Source: CAWCWN01 sp963799245
GTDB taxonomy: Bacteria; Chloroflexota; Ktedonobacteria; Ktedonobacterales; Ktedonobacteraceae
Direction: 5' to 3'
Length of the DNA: 64,000 bases
NCBI GenBank assembly: GCA_963799245.1
Contig: CAWCWN010000003.1
Coordinates: 2,666,001-2,730,000, forward strand
Positions 26,037-34,760 of the stretch are shown in pieces (the first letter of the stretch is position 1; each line of letters opens with the position of its first letter). The position numbers and the translations under genes are program-made. A model generated the notes under the pieces. That model ran no database searches. It saw nothing but the letters and a program-made list of their open reading frames with translations, and was not told the DNA's origin.

Positions 26037-28217
26037 TCAGGCATGGTCAAGAGATTGAGCTTGTTCTTCGCCAGGAACCTGAACGAGGCTATCGTTGCCA
26101 TTCCTGGTGCGTAGTGTCTCAGGTTGTCCCTGCGTAACGACCGTTTCGAAACGCAGGGGTCCGCGCGTAATGATGTATGGTGAACTCACAAGCAATTGCG
26201 CAGTGAGCCTGAACGCTTGAGGCGGTATAGCACCTCGCGGCAAATTGAATGTGGTCAGCAACTGGTCCCCCGCGCGCATAGATGTGAGCGTACACTCGCT
26301 CGCTATGCTCAGGGCTGCAGCCCTGGCAGTAAGCATATATGTGTAGCTGGTGCGCGCGGCGGGCTGCTCGGCATGCTGTAACGTCCAGCCTGTCACCAGA
26401 AACGTCGCGCCGCGCGTCGGCAGTTGTTGTGGGTAAGATTGCAATAATTGCAGGTTGTTCACAAAATCGTCGCTGGCGGAGGCCTGACGTGCGTGCGATA
26501 GAGGTCTGACGATGTAGAGCCGCAGTGGAGAGGTGCCAAGCAGCGCTGGCCGGTCGATGAGGGTGGCAGTGGCGAAGGAATTGAGCAGGGAGAGCGCCAG
26601 GCTATCGCTTGAGCGCGCAAGCAGCAGCGCCGGTCCGGACGCGGGCGCGGGCAGTACCAGGCAGTGGGTGGAATCGAAGAGGGTGTTTGGCGTGCGCAGC
26701 GATGTTGCGAGAAAGGGCAGACCCGTCAACGAGTCGTCGGAGGCGGAGATAGTGATATAGATGCGGTTGAAATGCTGTTGCTGCGCGACCTGGTCAGCCT
26801 CGCGCAGGGCATGCTGTAGAGAACCGAGGTCGTTGTATCCGAAGACATGACTGTTGATGCCATGCACCGTATCGCTGAGCGCTGCCGTACTTCCTGCGAG
26901 CTGCGCCCCGAGGAGCAGCGCTGTAAGCGTGTATATTGCGTAACGCAGACCCTGCCAGCGGAGGGCCTGGCCTCGCTGTCGCAGCCAGTTGAGCAGGCGG
27001 CTTACGCAAAGGCCTATAAGGATGAAGGGGCCCGGAATGGTCAGGAAAAGGTAGTGCTGGTGGACAGGGGCGCTGTGACGCGCCAGGATCAATGGCGGCG
27101 CAAGCTGCCACACGATGAGAATGACGAGGCCACAGCGCTCGGGGTCGGCGCGCAGGTTCGACCACCAGCTGTGGAGCCGCTCCGGCGTTTTAGCAATCCC
27201 TCGTACTATGAGCGCTCCCGCTGTGATAAAGCCGCCTGCCAGGAGCAACACCAGGATGTGATACGACCAGTTAAGCAGTGGCAGAAGCTTGAACACCGCT
27301 GATCCGGCGCTCCCCTTGGGGTCATAAAAGGCGTGTAGCAGGGGGTCGAAATAGGATGAAGGAAGAAAACGCTCATCATAATAATAAGATCTGAGCAAAC
27401 GCATATAAAATGTCAGTGCCTGCGTATCAAAATGGGCGGTTGTGCCTGTCAGGTCGAGAGCGGTATGTACGTCGGCAAAACCGCTGCTGGCTTCCCATAC
27501 CAGGTATGGAGCGAAGAGAAGCAAAAGGCAGGTGCAGGCCAGAAGCAGGTCGCGCAGGCGTATGGTGCGGGGAGCGAGGAGTATGGCGGCGAGGAGCGGT
27601 ACAGCCAGTAAAAGTGTCAGTTCATGTAACTGATACATCAACCCGAGCAAGAACAGGGCCGGAAATAGCCAGCCTTTGCGCCGCTCGACCACTCCCCGGA
27701 AAAGCGAATATATATAGAGCGTGACAAAGGGGGCCAGCAGGTTCGGCTGCCAGATAAAGCGGCTGAAGGCGATGCTTGTTCCGGCAGTGGCAAAGAGGAG
27801 AGCGGCGATAGACCCTGCCAGGCGTCCATAGTAGCGACGTGTAAAGATATATGTAATGAGGACGGCGGCGACGTTGAAGAGCGCCGTCATGACGACGCCC
27901 CATATGGGATCGGAACTGAAGAGCGCGGGGAGCATGAGGAGAAAAATAGTTGCGGGTGGATGCATGGTCAGGATTGAAGCGCCATTGCTCGTCGCGGGTA
28001 TAAGACCCTGCTGGACGGCGTTATATGCCAGCAGGAAGAGCGTGCTCTGGTCGCCGGAGAATGCCGAAGTATCGAGCCTGTAAAGACGTAGAAATGCCGC
28101 CACCAGCAGAATGGGATAGATCTCCCAGGTGAGCAGGCAGGAGCGTATAGTCGCAAGGCTAGCGCTAGCTCTATTTCTCGGGCAGATCTCCTGCTGTTCT
28201 GGTAGCGTTGCTGTCAT
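26037..28217 (-). CDS. GT-C fold glycosyltransferase-like multi-spanning membrane protein (family 39 type)
   Basis: 726 aa. About 10-12 transmembrane helices occupy residues 30-460. The first extracytoplasmic loop contains the expected acidic residue (SAFSGDQSTLFLLAY, then a HPPATIFLLML segment), as in polyprenol-phosphate-dependent mannosyl/arabinosyl transferases. The last 260 residues are an exported soluble domain. It probably moves a sugar from a lipid carrier onto protein or glycan at the outer face of the membrane. The sugar and acceptor are unknown. It is monocistronic. Confidence 0.75.
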   Translation of the reverse strand: MTATLPEQQEICPRNRASASLATIRSCLLTWEIYPILLVAAFLRLYRLDTSAFSGDQSTLFLLAYNAVQQGLIPATSNGASILTMHPPATIFLLMLPALFSSDPIWGVVMTALFNVAAVLITYIFTRRYYGRLAGSIAALLFATAGTSIAFSRFIWQPNLLAPFVTLYIYSLFRGVVERRKGWLFPALFLLGLMYQLHELTLLLAVPLLAAILLAPRTIRLRDLLLACTCLLLLFAPYLVWEASSGFADVHTALDLTGTTAHFDTQALTFYMRLLRSYYYDERFLPSSYFDPLLHAFYDPKGSAGSAVFKLLPLLNWSYHILVLLLAGGFITAGALIVRGIAKTPERLHSWWSNLRADPERCGLVILIVWQLAPPLILARHSAPVHQHYLFLTIPGPFILIGLCVSRLLNWLRQRGQALRWQGLRYAIYTLTALLLGAQLAGSTAALSDTVHGINSHVFGYNDLGSLQHALREADQVAQQQHFNRIYITISASDDSLTGLPFLATSLRTPNTLFDSTHCLVLPAPASGPALLLARSSDSLALSLLNSFATATLIDRPALLGTSPLRLYIVRPLSHARQASASDDFVNNLQLLQSYPQQLPTRGATFLVTGWTLQHAEQPAARTSYTYMLTARAAALSIASECTLTSMRAGDQLLTTFNLPRGAIPPQAFRLTAQLLVSSPYIITRGPLRFETVVTQGQPETLRTRNGNDSLVQVPGEEQAQSLDHA

Positions 28218-28392
28218 ACGTCTGGAGCTTTCTTCGGAGCAGTATCACTTCATTTATCATATATGACCTGGTCAAGCCGCATTCATTAGTACTACTCTGG
28301 CCTGAGGCGCTCCTCGTTTGGGGCTGGGAATAGGGCGATCCTTCAACAAAATATACCTCTTGACTGTCTGATGAGAATATGAGACACCTGTT

Positions 28393-29262
28393 CTATGAAG
28401 ATGACGCTTCCGCCCGCGACGCGCGCAGGTGCTCGGAGACGCTGGCTGCATAGTAGCCCGTGGTCCCGCGTTGTATCTGGATGGGGGCGTCGAAGAGGGC
28501 GGAAACATGCCGTGTTGTGAGTACCTCCGACTTCGCGCCAGCGCGAAAGACACGTCCGTCCTTGAGCAGGATGACTCGTTCGATCTCCGGCAAGATCTCC
28601 GCAATGTGGTGGGTAACCAGCAGAATGGTTTTCCCATGGCGAGCAATGCTCTGTAGCGTTTCGAGAAAACGATGCGAGGCGAGCAGGTCGAGTCCCGTGG
28701 TTGGCTCATCCAGCACAAGGGCGCGCGGATTATGCACAAGGGCGCGCGCAATCAGCAGGCGCCGGACCTCTCCTGTCGACATTTCGTCCACCGGCTTGCT
28801 CGCCAGGTGTTCTGCCTCCATGCGGGCCAGCGCTTCATCGCCCTGCTGGCGCATGGCCGCTGTCACCTCCTGGTGGGGATAGATGCCTGAGCTGGCGAAG
28901 AAGCCTGACAGGACCACCTCGAGTCCCCTGGTCTTCCCGTGCATGACCCCATCCGTGAACATCTGCTGCAGCTCGGGCGATACGATGCCCAGCAGTGTGC
29001 GCAGCTCGAACACGTTCCAGCGCTCGCGCCCATAGATCTGCATGGGGGGGGTGCCATCGGGATGGACCATCGCATAGTGCTGGCGCGTGATCAGTTTGAT
29101 CAACGACGACTTCCCCGAACCATTCGGACCAAGGATGGCCGTATGTTCTCCTTCTCTGATAGCTAAACTGACACGATCGAGGACGCGTTTCCTGTTCTGC
29201 TTCATCACCGTTGCGTCCTGAAGGTGAAGCAGCAGCGGAGCTGCGGCTATTGCTTGATCCAC
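28393..29262 (-). CDS. ABC-type ATPase, ModF/PhrA-like (COG1119)
   Basis: 289 aa, one nucleotide-binding domain. Walker A is GPNGSGKSS (about residue 45), the signature reads MSTGEVRR instead of LSGGQ, Walker B is LVLDEPTTGLD and the H-loop is LVTHH. The STGE-type signature is typical of the ModF/PhrA group, which often lacks a linked permease, as here. It may serve a distant transporter or a non-transport role. The start is GTG at 29262 with a GAGAGAG purine run upstream. The last 25 residues are variable. Confidence 0.85.
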   Translation of the reverse strand: MDQAIAAAPLLLHLQDATVMKQNRKRVLDRVSLAIREGEHTAILGPNGSGKSSLIKLITRQHYAMVHPDGTPPMQIYGRERWNVFELRTLLGIVSPELQQMFTDGVMHGKTRGLEVVLSGFFASSGIYPHQEVTAAMRQQGDEALARMEAEHLASKPVDEMSTGEVRRLLIARALVHNPRALVLDEPTTGLDLLASHRFLETLQSIARHGKTILLVTHHIAEILPEIERVILLKDGRVFRAGAKSEVLTTRHVSALFDAPIQIQRGTTGYYAASVSEHLRASRAEASSS

Positions 29263-29285
29263 GATAAATCTCTCTCATTCCTGTT

Positions 29286-29305
29286 CTAGTATAGTATAGT
29301 ATAGC
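29286..29305 (-). promoter_or_regulatory. TAGTA tandem repeat with overlapping -10 boxes
   Basis: A four-unit 5-bp repeat 24 bases upstream of the ABC ATPase gene reads TATACT three times on the minus strand, giving three possible -10 hexamers five bases apart. Slippage could change promoter spacing and thus expression. Confidence 0.5.
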
Positions 29306-29473
29306 ATCGCTGCCGCCAGGTTGGGGTCGCGCATAGCGCCGCTATATCCTACTTGCCGTCGGGCAAAGACGGGTGAGGTGCCGGAATTTCTGGCCGATGC
29401 ATGTGTCAAGCAGACAACTGCACAGATCGAATTATCCACCACCAATTGGGGAAGTACCCTACGGCGCCGCAAC

Positions 29474-29502
29474 TTGACGCTTCACTTTGTATAGCTTATA
29501 AT
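29474..29502 (+). promoter_or_regulatory. Promoter of the Fe-S carrier gene
   Basis: TTGACG (29474-29479) and TATAAT (29497-29502) with a 17-bp spacer form a near-consensus housekeeping promoter about 92 bases upstream of the ATG at 29595. Confidence 0.8.
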
Positions 29503-29594
29503 ACAATCAGGTAGGAACGTCAAAAGCGTTCGCCGAAAACTAATACTTTGAGTTAACGGTGGGGTTCGTCCCTGCCTACAGAGAGGCTAATTAC

Positions 29595-30014
29595 ATGATC
29601 GAGCAGAACCAGCAATCGGTGGCCGGGACAAGCATCCTTTCTATCACCTCTACGGCATCAGCCAAGGTCAGCGAACTGTTGGCACAGGAAAAAGAGAATG
29701 ATCCTGAAGGTGCTGCTAACCTCGCCCTGCGTATCTTCGTCGCTGGTGGTGGGTGCTCTGGTCTCCAATATGGCATGACCCTTGACGAAGAGCAAGAAGG
29801 AGATACCGTCATCGGGTATGGCGATATCAAAGTGCTTGTCGATGAAATGAGCCTGAGCTATATCGGTGGTAGCCAGGTTGACTATGTCGACAGCTTGATG
29901 GGCGCCGGCTTCACTGTGAATAATCCCAACGCGGTATCAACCTGTGGTTGTGGACATTCCTTCAAGACGAGCAGTGGCGGCGGCGAAGCAAAAAGTTGCG
30001 GCTGCGGTCACTAA
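29595..30014 (+). CDS. erpA: A-type iron-sulfur cluster carrier/insertion protein (IscA/ErpA)
   Basis: 139 aa. The HesB/IscA core carries the three cluster-binding Cys as GGGCSGLQYG and STCGCGHSF. An extra Gly-rich tail ends KSCGCGH, repeating the CGCGH ligand motif. The protein delivers [4Fe-4S] or [2Fe-2S] clusters to apo-enzymes. The start has AGAGAGG 9 bases upstream, giving MIEQNQQ. No isc or suf genes are linked; it has its own promoter and terminator. Confidence 0.9.
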   Translation: MIEQNQQSVAGTSILSITSTASAKVSELLAQEKENDPEGAANLALRIFVAGGGCSGLQYGMTLDEEQEGDTVIGYGDIKVLVDEMSLSYIGGSQVDYVDSLMGAGFTVNNPNAVSTCGCGHSFKTSSGGGEAKSCGCGH

Positions 30015-30056
30015 TTTTTCAGCAATCCTTGCTGGATGCCCCATTGGTTGAGAATA

Positions 30057-30104
30057 AAGAGGCCTCTCCTAACGTAGTATAGAGTTAGGAGCAGACCTCT
30101 TTTT
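30057..30104 (+). terminator. Intrinsic terminator after erpA
   Basis: Inner stem CTCCTAAC / GTTAGGAG and outer stem AGAGG / CCTCT are separated by a small internal bulge, followed by TTTTTG. Confidence 0.8.
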
Positions 30105-30149
30105 GTTATGCATTTTTCTGTCTGGCGTTAAACTATCAAAGGAGCTTGC

Positions 30150-30347
30150 ATGAGCAGACGCCTGGCCCAGCATCCCCGTTATCGCGACATGCGCTATTTA
30201 TCGCAGTCCTCGCTTCGCAAGCGGCAAGACTTCTCCCGTCCGCGCTGGACCTATTACCGGCAGACCCTTTCCTATCACAAGCCCGTACTGGGACACGGTT
30301 TGCTACTTGTGCCTTTCTACCGCTTTGTGCATAGCATCAAAGCCTGA
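30150..30347 (+). CDS. Small basic protein of unknown function
   Basis: 65 aa, strongly basic (MSRRLAQHPRYRDMRYLSQ...), with a Tyr/Arg/His-rich first half and a short hydrophobic patch (LLLVPFYRFV). AAAGGAG lies 5 bases before the ATG, a good ribosome site that supports expression. It sits between the erpA terminator and a convergent gene. No family recognised. Confidence 0.55.
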   Translation: MSRRLAQHPRYRDMRYLSQSSLRKRQDFSRPRWTYYRQTLSYHKPVLGHGLLLVPFYRFVHSIKA

Positions 30348-30370
30348 ATGGCGCCGCGGCGGCTGGCGCT

Positions 30371-30739
30371 TCATGCTTCAGCGAGCATACGCTGAATGAG
30401 GCCGAACATGTCGCTGGTAAATTTGGAGTTTGCCACAACCTTCTGTGCGCCCGCCTGGATGGCCTTCTCTCGCGCCTCCAGGTCCATGTGCGAACCAAAG
30501 GCCAGCACTTGATAGCCCTGGGCGCGCGCCTGGCGGATGGCAGCCTCCCAATCGAACGCTGCCGTCGCGGTATTGACAATAACGAGGGCAGGCTTCTCGG
30601 CGCCCGTAGCTGAGAGGCCCTGTTCGAGGGCCGGCAGCGTACGCACGACCTTCACCTCAATGCCATGGTGGCGCAGCGTGTCACGCATCTTGACCGAGAA
30701 AAAGAGGTCTTTTTCCAGCGCGAGGACATATGGAGTCAT
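30371..30739 (-). CDS. Receiver-like protein lacking the phospho-acceptor (pseudo-receiver)
   Basis: 122 aa with the alternating beta/alpha pattern of a response-regulator receiver (YVLALEKDLFFSVKMRDTLRHHG at the start). At the phosphorylation strand the sequence is LVIVNTAT, with Asn where Asp is expected. The Thr/Ser switch strand (VLAFGSH) and a later Lys-containing loop (VVANSKF) are roughly kept. It probably works by protein binding without phosphorylation. It is preceded at 11 bases by an unknown gene on the same strand, probably one operon. Confidence 0.7.
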   Translation of the reverse strand: MTPYVLALEKDLFFSVKMRDTLRHHGIEVKVVRTLPALEQGLSATGAEKPALVIVNTATAAFDWEAAIRQARAQGYQVLAFGSHMDLEAREKAIQAGAQKVVANSKFTSDMFGLIQRMLAEA

Positions 30740-30750
30740 AACGGCGCGTC

Positions 30751-31284
30751 CTAATCTTCTGAGCGCTCCTGTACCGGCCTGCGGAAGAGATCGCCCAGTT
30801 CAGCGTTAATTACATCCCAATTCATATATAGGTCGCGCGACAGGATGTGGTGTGTGCCGGTACAGTAGGGTTTACCACATTTTTTAAAGTGGCTGGTCTC
30901 GAAGACCAAATTTCCGTCCTCAACGGTGGCCCAGATATGTTTGCGTGAGTAGCCATCGCCCCACTTCAGGATCAAGCCATCTTTGTATTCGTCGAAGCGT
31001 CCCTGGCCGTAAAGGTAGTCGCGGTTGAACATATGTAAAATCATGGGTAGCCTGCTCTCCTCGATAACCCTGGCTACCTGCGGGGACATGCTTGTGGTGG
31101 CCCGGTCGTCAAGGTCGTTGGCGGGAATCTGCAGGGCCCTTGCCGAGTGCTGCTCCTCGCAAATCATCTGCTGGATCATCGCCCCCTCTTCATCGGAGAG
31201 GCCATGGCCCTGGCCCAGAATAGGTGACCTGGATGGTCTTTGTCCTGCGCGAGGGTCGCGTGACGATCTATCATTGCTGGACAT
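30751..31284 (-). CDS. Conserved-looking protein of unknown function with a Cys/His motif
   Basis: 177 aa. Residues 1-35 are polar and probably disordered. A compact region follows with a possible metal site, KKCGKPYCTGTHH, near residue 140, and an aromatic-rich core (YLYGQGRFDEYKDGLILKWGDGYSRKHIW). AAGGAGGA sits 6 bases before the ATG. It is the first gene of a probable two-gene operon with the pseudo-receiver, so a shared signalling role is possible. No family recognised. Confidence 0.7.
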   Translation of the reverse strand: MSSNDRSSRDPRAGQRPSRSPILGQGHGLSDEEGAMIQQMICEEQHSARALQIPANDLDDRATTSMSPQVARVIEESRLPMILHMFNRDYLYGQGRFDEYKDGLILKWGDGYSRKHIWATVEDGNLVFETSHFKKCGKPYCTGTHHILSRDLYMNWDVINAELGDLFRRPVQERSED

Positions 31285-31443
31285 AAATGTCCTCCTTGTA
31301 TGTGACTAGGAGACAAGGTAGTACTGTAATAGATTACAACCTTGAGCAGGTGAAATACAAGGTTGCCCTGTTGAGCATGCATGAATGTATACTGACTCTA
31401 CCCGTTGCACGGCTTTGCGAACGAATGGCTCGAACGTTTGCTC

Positions 31444-31473
31444 TTGACAAATGTTCTGAAGCCCGGGTATACT
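31444..31473 (+). promoter_or_regulatory. Promoter for the ROK gene
   Basis: TTGACA (31444-31449) and TATACT (31468-31473) with an 18-bp spacer lie in the 300-base divergent gap at 31285-31586. This implies a leader of about 105 bases; nothing else is recognised in the gap. Confidence 0.65.
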
Positions 31474-31586
31474 TATTTTACATAAAATGTCGTAATTGTG
31501 CATGTGGTTGTAGAGGTAAACCTGTAGAAATAAGAACGTATGTTCTATTTAAATAATAGAATCCAGCGCAGCAGGTATAGCAGCCG

Positions 31587-32546
31587 ATGAGCACAGACGA
31601 GAGCGTCGTTATTGGCGTGGAACTGGCTGCCAGGGGGGCAAGGGTGGCTCTGGTCGATCGCCTGGGGCATGTGCGCCAGGGTTGCCATGCCAGGACGCTG
31701 CAGGGCCGCCCGGCCCTGGCGACGTTGCAGCCCTACCTGCACGCCTTAGAGGCCATGTTGATCTGTGCCCGCGACGAGAAGCTGGAGGTGCGCGGCCTGG
31801 GCATCAGTGTTCCTGGCAGTGTTGATGCCGCCGTGCGCCGGCCGCTCTTGATCCCTTCTCTTCCCTCTCTCAACGACTTTCCCCTGTGCGATTTCCTGGA
31901 GGCGCGTTATGGCCTGCCGAGTAGCCTGCACGGCGATGTTGATGCCGCTTTGCTAGGCGAACAGCAATTTGGGGCTGGCCGGGGCTTTCGTCGCCTGCTC
32001 TTCCTGACCCTCAACACCGTCGTCGGTGCGGCCTTGGTGGTCGATGGGCACCTGGAATGCCCTGCTCCTCAATATGTGGGGCATATCAGCCATATGCTGG
32101 TAGCGGCAAACGGGCCTCGCTGTAGTTGCGGCAGGCGCGGCTGTATCAATACATTGGTCTCGCTGCAAGCCATGTTGAAGATGGTGCAGCGGGCCGTAAG
32201 GCGGGGCGAGGAAACAGGCCTGACACGGCGCCTCATGCAGCGCGAATATTTCAGCCTCCAGCTACTGGCTGAGGAGGCCGGGCGCGGCGACAGCGTGGCG
32301 CTGCGGGTCTACGACGAAGTTGGACGCTGGCTGGGCGCGGCGACCGCCAAATACATCACTCTCTTTGAGCCGCATAGACTGATTCTGGGCGGCAATATCC
32401 TGGATGGAAGCGATTTACTGCTTCAGCATGTCCGTAAGGGGCTCTCAATCCAATCCCCGGGGCATGTGTCCACGCTGGTGGAGGTGGTACCGGCGCTCCT
32501 GGGGAGCGATGGCGCCTTAGTTGGCGCCGCGGTTCCCCTGTTCTAA
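31587..32546 (+). CDS. ROK-family protein (sugar kinase/regulator fold) with degenerate ATP motif
   Basis: 319 aa. The ROK zinc site is clear (GHISHMLVAANGPRCSCGRRGCIN), as is the catalytic-Asp region (HGDVDAALLGEQQFG). The phosphate-binding DxGxT motif near the N-terminus is replaced by VELAARG, so kinase activity is doubtful. There is no N-terminal helix-turn-helix, so it is not a NagC/XylR-type repressor either. It may be a sugar-binding sensor. The ribosome site is weak. hisS follows 114 bases later on the same strand. Confidence 0.75.
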   Translation: MSTDESVVIGVELAARGARVALVDRLGHVRQGCHARTLQGRPALATLQPYLHALEAMLICARDEKLEVRGLGISVPGSVDAAVRRPLLIPSLPSLNDFPLCDFLEARYGLPSSLHGDVDAALLGEQQFGAGRGFRRLLFLTLNTVVGAALVVDGHLECPAPQYVGHISHMLVAANGPRCSCGRRGCINTLVSLQAMLKMVQRAVRRGEETGLTRRLMQREYFSLQLLAEEAGRGDSVALRVYDEVGRWLGAATAKYITLFEPHRLILGGNILDGSDLLLQHVRKGLSIQSPGHVSTLVEVVPALLGSDGALVGAAVPLF

Positions 32547-32660
32547 TATCTATGCTATACTGCGAGCATCGGACCTTCTTTCCCAGGCCAGCCTCTATCA
32601 TTCTTGCTACATACGCAAGAAAGGGAACAGCATAAATGCTGCGATGATAAGGAGTACAGC

Positions 32661-33950
32661 ATGTCAAAAGTGAGCGGGTTTGTTGAGTGGCTGCCTGAGC
32701 AGAGGATTGTGGAGCTGCGGTGGATGGACGAGATTCGCGGGACTTTTGAAAGGTATGGCTTCTGCTCAATCGAAACCCCTGCAGTAGAAGAGATAGAGGT
32801 TCTCCTGGCCAAGGGAGAAACGGATAAAGAGATATACGTCATCAAACGGCTCCAGGGCGATGATGATGAGAGAAACGAGGCGCGCCTGGGCCTGCATTAT
32901 GACCTGACCGTTCCGCTGGCCCGCTACGTGGCAGAGCATTACAATGACCTGGTTTTCCCCTTCAAGCGCTACCAGATCCAGCATGTATGGAGGGGCGAGC
33001 GACCGCAGGAGGGGCGCTACCGGGAGTTCTACCAGTGCGATATCGATGTGATCAATAACAATAGCGTGCCCCTGCACTTCGATGTGGAGATGCCGGCCAT
33101 TATTTATGAGATATTTCAGCGCCTGGGGGTTGGACCTTTCCAGATGCACATCAGTAATCGCAAGATTCTGGAGGGATATGTACGCGGGCTGGGGATAGAG
33201 GATGTCATCGCTGTCATCCGCGGCTTAGACAAGCTCGATAAAATCGGCAGAGACGGGGTCCTATCCCAGCTACGGTCTGTGCCCGGCTTGTCAGAGGAAA
33301 TGGCCGAGCGCTGTCTTGCGCTCGCCAGCATCTGCACGTCCGACCGCTCCTTCGTTGAGCGGGTGAGAGAGCTTGGGGTGAAGTCGGACACGCTTGACGC
33401 AGGCCTGGACGAGCTGGCATTTGTCATGGATGCCCTGAGCGATCTGCCGCGTGGTGTTATGCTCGCGGATTTAGCGATTGCGCGCGGCTTTGACTATTAT
33501 ACCGGTACGGTCTATGAGGGAAAACTGACGGAATTCCCCTCCCTTGGCACCGTCTGCTCGGGGGGGCGCTATGAAAACTTGACCGGCTCATTTATCAACC
33601 GCAAACTACCGGGGGTAGGTATCTCTATCGGTTTCACCCGCCTCTTCGCCAAACTTCTCGCTGAGAAAAAGCTGGCGGTAGGGCCAAAGAGCCCGACCCA
33701 GGTCCTGGTGACGCTCCCCGCCCCCGAGCTGCGCGCACAAGCCATGCGTACGGCAAAAATCCTGCGCGCGCGGGGTTTCAACGTCGAAGTGTATCATGTG
33801 CCCGGGAAGCTGGCGCAGCAGCTGCGCTACGCTGCGCGCAAGGGCATTCCCTATGTCTGGTTTCCGGCGTCTGGAGAGAAAGGAGATGAAGTGAAGAACA
33901 TGTCGATTGAAGAGCAGGCTGCCGCGGACCCCTCATCATGGCGGCCATGA
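32661..33950 (+). CDS. hisS: Histidine--tRNA ligase
   Basis: 429 aa class II synthetase. Motif 2 (YQIQHVWRGERPQEGRYREFYQCDIDVI), the histidine-binding ARGFDYYTGTVYE loop, motif 3 (GVGISIGFTRLF) and the C-terminal anticodon-binding domain (QVLVTLPAPELRAQAMRTAK) are visible. It charges tRNA-His. The start MSKVSGF has AAGGAG at 6 bases; the 19 codons upstream have no site. The 3' end is followed closely by a response-regulator gene. Confidence 0.95.
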   Translation: MSKVSGFVEWLPEQRIVELRWMDEIRGTFERYGFCSIETPAVEEIEVLLAKGETDKEIYVIKRLQGDDDERNEARLGLHYDLTVPLARYVAEHYNDLVFPFKRYQIQHVWRGERPQEGRYREFYQCDIDVINNNSVPLHFDVEMPAIIYEIFQRLGVGPFQMHISNRKILEGYVRGLGIEDVIAVIRGLDKLDKIGRDGVLSQLRSVPGLSEEMAERCLALASICTSDRSFVERVRELGVKSDTLDAGLDELAFVMDALSDLPRGVMLADLAIARGFDYYTGTVYEGKLTEFPSLGTVCSGGRYENLTGSFINRKLPGVGISIGFTRLFAKLLAEKKLAVGPKSPTQVLVTLPAPELRAQAMRTAKILRARGFNVEVYHVPGKLAQQLRYAARKGIPYVWFPASGEKGDEVKNMSIEEQAAADPSSWRP

Positions 33951-33963
33951 AACGACCCTGACT

Positions 33964-34719
33964 ATGCCAATTCCTACACTTGTCATCGATGATACACCTA
34001 TCAAACGGCGTGGCGTGTGTGAGTTTGTGGAGGAAACTCCCCAGCTGGGTCTGCTGGCCCAGACGGGGGATGCCGCGAGCACGCTGCGCCTGGTCGAACA
34101 ATGGAGTGCGGAGCACAGCGAGAATCCCCGTCTGGCCGGCTGGCTGGTTCTCTCTGATCTGCGCCTGGGCGACGACAACGGCATTGAACTGGGGCGTTCT
34201 CTCTTAGAGCTTGCTCCAGGCCTGCGCGTGGTGATTTACACGCAGGACCCAAGCTGGACGCTCGCTGCCGAGGTCTTCCGGCGAGAATATGCCAGGCGCG
34301 GTACGCCGCGCCGCGCGGGCAAGCAGGCAGGCAGGCAGCCCGGCTTGCATGGCTACGCCCTCTTCAACAATCTTGAGCCGACCTACCTCGAACAGATCGC
34401 GACGACGGTGGTGCTGCGCCGGGAGACGTTTATCGATCCAGAGGTCCTCAATTACCTGCTTAAGAAGTTGCAGGGGCAGCGGCTGACGCCCCGCCAGGAA
34501 GAATGTGCCTCGCTGATTGCTAGGGGACTGAGCAATGATGAAATCGCCCTGAGAATGGGCTTTTTCAATACGGCGGGCGCGCCCAATATGGGACCCCTTG
34601 AAAACCTTGTCAGCGAGCTCTACAATTTTTTTGCCATTGAGGGTCAGCCCAGCGATCCCGGCAGGCGCGTCCTGCTTGCTCACGCCTATGAAGCATATGC
34701 CGGGCTGCGGCAGCAATAG
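33964..34719 (+). CDS. Response regulator with C-terminal HTH-like region
   Basis: About 251 aa. The receiver has acidic pocket VIDDT and phospho-acceptor Asp in VLSDLRLGDDNG; an insertion of basic residues (RRAGKQAGRQPG) follows. A LuxR/NarL-like motif (LTPRQEECASLIARGLSNDEIALRM) lies near residue 178. No convincing ribosome site precedes MPIPTLV, so translation may be coupled to hisS, which ends 13 bases upstream. A histidine kinase lies convergently 41 bases away and is the likely partner. Confidence 0.75.
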   Translation: MPIPTLVIDDTPIKRRGVCEFVEETPQLGLLAQTGDAASTLRLVEQWSAEHSENPRLAGWLVLSDLRLGDDNGIELGRSLLELAPGLRVVIYTQDPSWTLAAEVFRREYARRGTPRRAGKQAGRQPGLHGYALFNNLEPTYLEQIATTVVLRRETFIDPEVLNYLLKKLQGQRLTPRQEECASLIARGLSNDEIALRMGFFNTAGAPNMGPLENLVSELYNFFAIEGQPSDPGRRVLLAHAYEAYAGLRQQ

Positions 34720-34760
34720 TAGTGGCGGTGTTTCTCCGCGTGCCGTGCCGCAACGAGGCC

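Noticed and set aside
31587..32546. Glucokinase assignment for the ROK protein
   Set aside because: The ATP-binding DxGxT motif is missing, so a kinase name is not supported.
34320..34341. CAGG-like microsatellite
   Set aside because: It lies within the response-regulator coding frame as a short basic insert and is too short to treat as a repeat element.
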